From Pisolithus tinctorius (Eukaryota > Basidiomycota > Agaricomycetes > Boletales > Pisolithaceae), in NCBI GenBank assembly GCA_024663395.1, contig JANFAH010000012.1, positions 186,001 through 250,000 on the forward strand: 64,000 nt of DNA, read 5' to 3'. The stretch's first letter is position 1; each line of letters begins with the position of its first letter. A model generated the notes under the pieces. The model saw only the letters and a program-made list of their open reading frames with translations. It was not told the DNA's origin and did no database searches. This document shows, in pieces, positions 57,269 through 64,000 of the stretch. The translations under genes and the position numbers were made by a program.

Positions 57269-58014
57269 TTCTTTTGTGAATATGGCATACTCAAAAGCTT
57301 TCAATCAGCAAAGAACTTGTTGAAATAAAACCAAAAGTTGTTTTATAATGCCCTTTCTTGTTTGACTATGTTAGGATATTAAATCCTATCTCTGGACTGT
57401 GTTATGGTTATGAACCATTCTCTGAACTTTGGATCCATCCTTTGGTCAGCACATTGCATGTGACAGCAGTTCTAAAGGTTCTGTACATGATGGTAGGCAG
57501 AATCCATAGATGTGTACAGTGAGAAATACTGCATTGGAAACATTTCTCTTTTTTGCTGAAACCATTCAAAAAGTACTATCTCTACAGTACTTCACATGTA
57601 TGGTTAAATGCAATAATAAATCTTGTCTACACACATATCCATGCTGTTTCATGCATACTCACACATTTATGTCAACATGTTGATAGAAGGAAAATAATTT
57701 TGTGAGTTTGTGAGGACAAGGGTAAAATTCTGATGCAGTGAGTAAGACCAGGGGGCCTCTAGAGCCTGGGTCTAGACTAGATAGGATGTCTGAGGGAGGT
57801 GATGACAATGTACAAGGAACACCCTTGACAGCAGTTTTTGGCCATTCCCACAGTCTTTAGACATAGTTTATGTGTACATGAGAATAGGTCATATAGATGC
57901 CATCCTCAGGGTGAGGCTTGTGCCAATTCCAAAAATAGTTGCATCATCTATGAGCCTCCAATGCCATAATGAATTCCCTAGATACTGTATGTATGTAAGG
58001 CAACATCTGCTAAC
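57269..58014. other. 3' flank of the GTPase, no gene seen
   Basis: CpG-poor, without motif-bearing frames. Confidence 0.4.
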
Positions 58015-58255
58015 CTTTGTGAGTCACTCTTAAGAGCCACTGGTGGCAGTTCACCATAGTAGACTTACATTTCTGAGAAGCTATACTGAGGGTCTTGCTG
58101 AAGCTTTTTTGTGTTCTGTGACAATCCAGGGTGCAGGCTCCACAAACTTTTGTGAGTAGCTCTTAAGAGCCACTGGCAGTGGTCCACTGGAGTAGACTGA
58201 TGTTGCTGAGAGGCTATGCTGAGGGTCTCAGTGGAGTTTTTTTTTGTGTTCAAAA
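58015..58255. repeat. Tandem duplication of about 130 bp
   Basis: 'tttgtgagtcactcttaagagccactgg' (58,016) and its copy (58,148) are followed by matching 'gtagactgatgttgctgagaggctatgctgagggtct' variants. Two diverged units. Confidence 0.7.
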
Positions 58256-58542
58256 CCATATGTTTTTTTGTGTTCTTTGTGGCAGTCATCCTATACAATA
58301 TGTTTTCTTTGGTTAGTTTTGAGCTTGGTCACATGAGTATGATTTGCAGTGCATAAATTAATTGTATTGGGGGTATACAGAACATGGTGTGTATCAATGA
58401 CCAACACATACTGTGCATGAGATCTTGGAAGAGTATTGTAAATTTTTAAAAAAGTTTTCTCTCAAGAATAATAAGGAAGATGTATGCAAATGGTAACATG
58501 TAAGCTTGAAAAACACCAATCCCCAGAAGCTAGAACAGCAGG

Positions 58543-58914
58543 CTACTCAGTAGCAGACTCAGACTTTGTGGTGTCACTGGGATGTGGCAGAAGAGGAGTA
58601 GCACCAACAGCAACCTCTGGGATAATAGCAGTCTGGCTGACAGGAGCAGGGTCATGGCAGAAGTGAGAATCATCATACCTTCCCCTGCCAAAGTAGTAAT
58701 CTGGCACATAAGTGATAGTGACATGCTGGATGTTGTGGTTTGGATGTCCCATGTTACTAGTCTGTGGCTGTGGCATGGTTGATGGTGTGCCCTCCATGTA
58801 TGATCTGTAAGATGGATGGCCAGATGGTGGATATGGGGGAGGATAGGGAACTGCTGGATGGTTGTACCATCCTCCATGAATGATAGTGTTGTAATCATAA
58901 GGTACCCCTGGCAT
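58543..58914 (-). CDS. Hypothetical Pro/Tyr-rich protein
   Basis: The minus-strand frame starts MPGVPYDYNTIIHGGWYNH, continues with YPPPYPPSGHPSYRSYMEG and QPQTSNMGHPNHNIQH, and ends PSDTTKSESATE. Composition is that of a disordered Pro/Tyr/His-rich protein. No domain is recognised. An alternative overlapping minus frame (58,530-59,033) is less protein-like. Confidence 0.35.
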   Translation of the reverse strand: MPGVPYDYNTIIHGGWYNHPAVPYPPPYPPSGHPSYRSYMEGTPSTMPQPQTSNMGHPNHNIQHVTITYVPDYYFGRGRYDDSHFCHDPAPVSQTAIIPEVAVGATPLLPHPSDTTKSESATE

Positions 58915-59132
58915 CTGCCATGGTGGGATACCTGGCCCAGGGAGCCACTTGGTGAAAGTATGTCATTGCAAGGGATGATTGAACTGCATAGCATGGAGAG
59001 GGTGAGGTACATTGTAGCTGATATGCAGGCCACCAGGAACCAAGGTCAAACTTGAATGCATGCCATGAAGGGAATGTGGACTGGTTTGCTGAGTACTGTC
59101 AGCCTAGTGTTTCCATGACTTTGGCTTGCTGC

Positions 59133-59255
59133 TGGCTATTAGTCATAGCCAGTGCTGGTTTAGCTGGGCCAAGCATAAGCCAGAGGCACAGCTTCTCACA
59201 GCTTTAAGGTGGCTATGCTAGCTGTGGCTAGTGACTTTAAGCTGACTAATAGCCA
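59133..59255. mobile_element. 123-bp MITE-like element with perfect 13-bp inverted ends
   Basis: TGGCTATTAGTCA (59,133-59,145) and its reverse complement (59,243-59,255) bound a stretch rich in 'ctagc' and 'gctatg' sub-palindromes. No target duplication is clear. Confidence 0.55.
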
Positions 59256-60600
59256 GGTCATTTACACTGTAAAATTAATAAGTGGATTGACAAGGGCATG
59301 ATACACAAGACAGTTCAATTTGTCCTTTGCATGCTGGGATGTCATGACTCAATGTATCCTAACATATATGCCTATTTGTAACTTTAAATATCCTACTTAA
59401 CTATACTTGTTCTGGCTTGAGTGTACAACATTCAAACCCATTAGACAGCAGGAAATCTAATTTACTGGAAAAGTATCTATGGCACAGGCAATGCACAGAT
59501 ACAATGCACCTAATGAACCTACAAAACACTTGACAGCTCTCAGCAATGTGGCTGGTAATATATGCCATGGATTAGCTGGAGGATGCTGGAGTGGGGAGAC
59601 AGGGCCCAGGGAGATGTGTGTGACTGAGAAGACTGATTGATTGCTCATAGGAAGGGGCTGCTAGAGTATATGGGCTGCAAAGGGAGAGTTGACTGCAGAA
59701 GTGTGTCATCACTGGTAGGATTTTCTGGGGTCCAATGTTGACTGCTGGGTAGCTTCTCAGCTTGCTGCCCCTGGGTATGACCAATTTTCCAGCAGCCCAG
59801 ATGGGCTAGTTGGCAGGTACTGTGGAGGTGCAGGACTGAGGGAAGTTGATTGCAGACTAGATTGTAGTAATGGCAGTGAGAAGGAAGGTGGTAGAGGTGA
59901 ATACTGCAGACTGGTTGATGAATAGCCAGGAGATGTGAGATTGAGAATGGGTAATATTGGAGAGTATGTTGGTGATGTAGCCCCTCTGCTCCTGACATAG
60001 AGTGGAGATGTTGCATACTATGGCAATGTGCCAAATGGTGAGGTTGCTCTACCATATGGAGATTGAGGGATATAAGGTGATGTGGGCAAGTACACATTGG
60101 GAGAAGTCAGGCTATACCCAGGGCATAGCAACTATGTTTTGCACTGGCAGAAAATGATTGATGATGGCATCATTCAGGACCAAGTTCAACATTGTGTCCT
60201 CAAGTTGGCAGAGGAAAATGTCTTCTTTGACTGTACCCTGCCCATAACTTCACCACTGCTATCAGACATTTGACATCCTTGGGTAGGATTTTGCACTGGA
60301 GGGTCTGTGAGGCAGTTGAAATTGAGACAGGTGTGATCTCAGCAGAATCAAAGTATTTACCAAATGGCAGGTGAAGCATATGTGAACATTCTCACCTTCA
60401 ACAAGGTTGGTATGTGCTCCATTGAGGAGTATTCTGGTGAACTCCCATCAGCAGAGATCATGTAGGATCTCCTCATTACATACCAGAAGTGCAAAGAGAA
60501 ACTCATGCAATTGTTGTGTTTGCTGAAAGGAGTGTTTTTACAAGAAATCTAATGATAACAACAGTGAATCCATAATGGGAAATATGTTTGCACACATGTA
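59256..60600. other. Unrecognised region with open frames on both strands
   Basis: A minus frame at 59,645-60,097 is His/Ser/Leu-rich, and an overlapping minus frame (59,572-59,784) reads WCKIGHT-like material without motif. A plus frame at 60,082-60,273 reads YPGHSNYVLHWQKMIDDGII. None is recognised and I do not call a gene. Confidence 0.25.
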
Positions 60601-60609
60601 GTGGCCCCT

Positions 60610-61500
60610 AGGTGATCAGCACCATACTACTACACTTTTTTGGTAATCACTACACCACAAAAAGCACACTATAGGGCTATCCCATACTACTACTGACTTG
60701 TGGTAACCAAATTGGTAGTAGTTTAGTAGCCCATTAGCCAACAACCCTAATCAATTGAACTTTCTTGGTAATCAAAAAAGCACACTCTAGGGCTATCCTG
60801 TACCACTACCAACTTGTGGTAGTCAAGTTGCTAGTAGTTTACTTGTCCATTAGCCAACATCCTGAGTCAACTTCACTTCTTTGGTAGTTGAAAAGTGTAC
60901 TCTAGTACTACACAATACTACCAATTTGTGGAAATCAAATAGGTAGTAGACAAAGTAGCCCTATAGTAGGAAAAGGAAGTTGTCTGGTTGGCTTTGTGCT
61001 GTTGTGTAAAAGGCATGAGTTTTGGTGTCCAAAATTGTATGCTTTTGTGCATTTGGTGGATGGAAACTTTCTTGAGGTTTAGTGTCTGTGCCACACTACA
61101 CAATTTCCTAATCATCACTACACTTTTTTGCTAATCAAGCATTCCCCTTCCTTTGTAGTCACTCTACACTTTTGGTAGTCAAACATGCACACTACACTTC
61201 ACTACACTTACTTGGTAATAGAAAATGTGGACTCTACACAATAAAGCTACACTACACTACACTACCCTTTTTTGACAGCCAAACATGCAAACACCACACT
61301 ACTCTTTTTGGTGGCCAAACATGCAAACACCACACTACCCTTTTTTGGTAGTCAGAATTTTGGACAATACACAAACACTACACTACACCCTTTTGGTAGT
61401 AAAACATGTAGACACTTATTAGGTAATCAAAAAAGCGGACACTACCCAACAAACCACTACATTTTTGGTAGTGAAACATGTAGAACCACAGGAAGTAGTC
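60610..61500. repeat. Two neighbouring tandem arrays built on 'ttggtagt' motifs
   Basis: From 60,640 to 60,960 a unit of about 120 bp ('actctagggctatcc...ttgtggtagtcaa...ggtagtagtttagtagccc') occurs three times. From about 61,085 to 61,490 a shorter unit ('cactacactttttggtagtcaaacatg', 45-60 bp) recurs about eight times. Both share the ACTAC/GGTAGT theme, so one may derive from the other. Confidence 0.75.
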
Positions 61501-62124
61501 ACAGAATGATGATGTCAAGATGAAAGTTATAGTTCCAATATGCTCATCCAGTGAGTGCCAACATTGTTCCTGCCATGGGTCTTTGCAAGATGTACAATTA
61601 ACCAATCCTATAATACCCCTGATGGAAGTGCATTTTTCTTTTTACTACACCCAACTTCTGCAGGACAAAGCCCCTTTAGGGCCAAGACTAAACTCATCCT
61701 ACCTTTATTATTTTCCACTGGCCCAGGCTGTAAGGCCCTCCAGTGGTCCACTGTGTTCCTGCCATGTGTTTTACTCATCTTGCCCTGGTGTTGTGGGAGA
61801 GGCTCTAGATGTCTGCAAGGTTGATCATTACTGACATGTACCTGTCTGCACTGGGCAGAGAGTACCAGACAACTGGGTGGGGTGGCATCTGCTGTGGAGG
61901 AATCATGCATGAGCATTTGATTCTATGTACAACTTGATGTGGGGTTTCATGTTGAGTTGGGTGGCTTGCAGCAGTGGGTGGCTTGGTGTTGAGGTTAGGT
62001 GCCTGAGCAATCCTCCATGGTGATGCACTATATTCCCACTGCAACTGTGTTGCAGTTGTGTGGTGAAGGCAGGTTTGGAAGGTTTGGGTATAGACATGCC
62101 TCTTGTAGGTTCTGTGGAGGAGTA
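61501..62124. other. 3' flank of the LINE, no gene called
   Basis: Short overlapping frames on both strands without motifs. It is the region just downstream of the LINE stop on the minus strand. Confidence 0.4.
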
Positions 62125-64000
62125 TCAGTTCTGATGGTCAAAGGGTAGTGGAATGTAACCAAAGGTTGCTCTGAGGCATCTTGTGTCATTGATATATTTA
62201 ATCAGCAGTCCTTTTGCTTTTGGGTGTGTCAGGAGGGTGGCCATAGTGAATGATTTGTGCCCTAGGGTGTTAAACAGTATGTGTTGTGCATGGTTGTAAG
62301 ATGGGCATTCATATAGGTAATGGTGGACTGACTCCTTCTTGTCATAGTTGCACTGGAGGTACTTGGGTGTGATGCTTCACTTGATGTGGTGGAGATGTTG
62401 GTTCAGTGGCGCATGGCCCATCCTCAGTTGGGTGAGGATGCCTGTATGTTTTTTCATCAGATGTCCTACCAGTTTCATGAATGACAGGGAGGGGAGACTG
62501 CTGTCTATCTTGCTGAGGTGGGGATGTCTGAGGGACCCACTGTCATATCCATGACTCTCGGACTCGGACTCAGCCCAGTCCGGACCCCTAGCCCCTAACT
62601 CCAGTCAAGTCCAGTCCTGGTCCAGCCTAGAAAACCCAATCCCAGCCCTAGATAACTCAACTCTGGCTTGCATAACTCAAGTCCGGTGTTTTACCCCTAT
62701 CTCCGGTCCGTTTCGGCCTCCCGGCCTCGTGCTGCTCCACCCCGGTCCTCCTAGGTCTATGTCTGGGTCACCCGGACATAATTCCGGTCTGTTTCCCTTT
62801 GTTTGTACTATATTTAGTCTAGCCCGTTCATCAGACTTTGCTTACTGTACAATCCTGTGTCCGACCCTGGTTATGCCGGTCACCCGGACTTTGGCTATTA
62901 GCCTCTGCATAGCCACTGTGGCTATCCTTGTCTTGCTAATCATCTCACTAATAGCTTATTCACAAGTCCGGCTCAATGTTCATTATCCCGGACTGGCCTC
63001 ATGTATTTAACCCCTGTACATACTTCGTAGCACCCTCAGTCAGAATGTCAACTTAGTATTACCCTCAACTCCGTACTACCCCTCGAGACTACTCTATAGC
63101 TAAGGCCGAGCCTTAAGCTATCCCCGGCCCCTGTCCTGGACCTCTCCCCAGCTTGCATAAGGGTACAGCACATAAGCTGAGACCAAGGGAGGTAGATCCA
63201 ACCCCGGACCGGCTTCCCCTTGTGCGCACTCCAACACCGGTCGGTTTCCCACGCTACCGGCCTTGTTCCCACGCTCCCGGTCTTAAGTCCGGTCCTCTGG
63301 ACTTAGCCCCTAACCTCCGGCCTCAACTCCAGTCCAACTGGACTTGGCCCCTGTCTCTTGGCCTTGACTTTGGCCACTCGGACTTAACCCCTGTCACCCG
63401 GTCTTGAAGCCTGGTCACCTGAGGGTAAACCCGTACTTCACACCCACACCAGTTGGACCTCCAGATGTTCATGAGCTTCTCGTTGTTGTGTTGTGCCAGG
63501 GCAGACAAGCTTGCTGGCAATGCATGACATAGGGAGGGTGGGAGGTGCTTGGTGACAGTTGACTTTGTCTGGTCTTGTGTGGCAGTTTTTGCCTCTGTGT
63601 CTGCTAATTCATTACCCAGTATGCCTGTGTGACCTGCTATCCAGTGTAGGGTGACGTCCCCTCTTCCCAGGTGTTTGTCCTCCACTAGCCATCTGAATAT
63701 TTTTCTGAAACACAATGCAAGATAATGTCCTGGCTTGGGTAGTGTGTTCTCACCTGATTTGATGATAGCTTGGTTGTCAATAAAGACAGAGGCTGGGAAT
63801 ACTACATCTCTCATGGTGTGGAGTAGGTGGGCCATGAGTATTATGGCTACTGCCTTGGCCTCATACACAGTATGTTTTCTTGCTGAGCTAAGGTGATAGC
63901 ACATTGTGGTGAAGTGACATGATTCAATGTACAGGGCAGTGGCTGCACCTACCTTGCCATTAATGAGTGAGCTGTCAGTGTATACCTTTGTTGGGTCATG
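62125..64000 (-). pseudogene. LINE (non-LTR retrotransposon) RNase H and C-terminal region, interrupted and running off the window
   Basis: Minus-strand translation from the right edge gives VYTDSSLINGKVGAATAL (first Asp), TVYEAKAVAI (Glu), VFIDNQAIIK (second Asp) and LHWIAGHTGILGNELADTEA (His and last Asp), a complete RNase HI DEDD set. It continues ALAQHNNEKLMNIWRSNW up to 63,448. The same protein resumes beyond the solo LTR at 62,535 with RHPHLSKIDSSLPSLSF, GILTQLRMGHAPLNQHLHHI, a stop, and the Cys/His tail YLQCNY...HHYLYECPSY, ending at 62,125. The layout fits basidiomycete LINE ORF2. The reverse-transcriptase domain lies beyond 64,000. The in-frame stop in HIK*S and the LTR insertion make this copy dead. 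Confidence 0.85.
62541..63442. mobile_element. 902-bp solo LTR with target-site duplication
   Basis: It begins TGTCATATCC and ends GTACTTCACA. CCCAC is duplicated at 62,536-62,540 and 63,443-63,447. The LINE frame reads across once the LTR and one duplication are disregarded. Inside, 'cggactt' and 'ccggtc' phrases recur, and a 'tatttaacccc' TATA-like site lies at about 63,004. It is clearly richer in CpG than the LINE it interrupts, pointing to a younger insertion. No internal LTR-retrotransposon genes are present. Confidence 0.88.

Overview
This window reads as nuclear DNA of an Agaricomycete (mushroom-forming basidiomycete). The evidence is a decayed KDZ-type transposase, a PIF/Harbinger transposase, a LINE with an RNase H domain, genes cut by many 45-90 nt introns with fungal branch points, fungal phenylalanine ammonia-lyases, and a basidiomycete-type G-domain GTPase. 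No rRNA, CRISPR or bacterial features are visible. Family names were assigned by reading motifs, not by database search.

Three compartments are visible. (1) Positions 1 to about 21,350 are a repeat and transposon graveyard, strongly CpG-poor. It holds a C-terminal piece of a TET/JBP-like dioxygenase, several unrecognised or broken minus-strand genes, two copies (4,014-5,870 and 8,205-10,229) of a 1.86-kb repeat, a KDZ pseudogene, a satellite of about 44-bp monomers (17.3-18.5 kb), a foldback element, a Tc1-like MITE and a Harbinger pseudogene. Copy 2 of the 1.86-kb repeat carries a 177-bp insertion that contains a complete tRNA-like gene.

(2) About 21.4-52 kb is CpG-normal and gene-bearing. 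It contains a repeatedly copied module of an NRPS-like condensation/adenylation gene followed by a PAL gene. Copy A (22.1-28.4 kb) has a largely intact adenylation gene plus PAL1. Copy B (34.5-39.4 kb) has a deleted adenylation relic plus PAL2. Two further relics lie at 40.2 kb and 46.7-48.3 kb. An MFS exporter-type gene (30.6-32.4 kb) and an MFS sugar/polyol porter (41.5-43.9 kb) lie between the copies. PAL converts phenylalanine (or tyrosine) to cinnamate (or coumarate) and an adenylation enzyme activates a carboxylate, so an aromatic-acid-based metabolite locus is a reasonable but unproven reading. A broken SulP-family anion transporter closes this block (48.5-51.9 kb).

(3) About 53.5-64 kb is again CpG-poor. 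Its main gene is a P-loop GTPase (53,505-57,268) whose middle appears to be encoded by about 20-24 consecutive microexons of three nucleotides, one codon each. Most of the introns between them are homologous to one another. This array is the most unusual feature of the window. The right end holds tandem repeats and a LINE RNase H/C-terminal region split by a 902-bp solo LTR with a perfect 5-bp target duplication.
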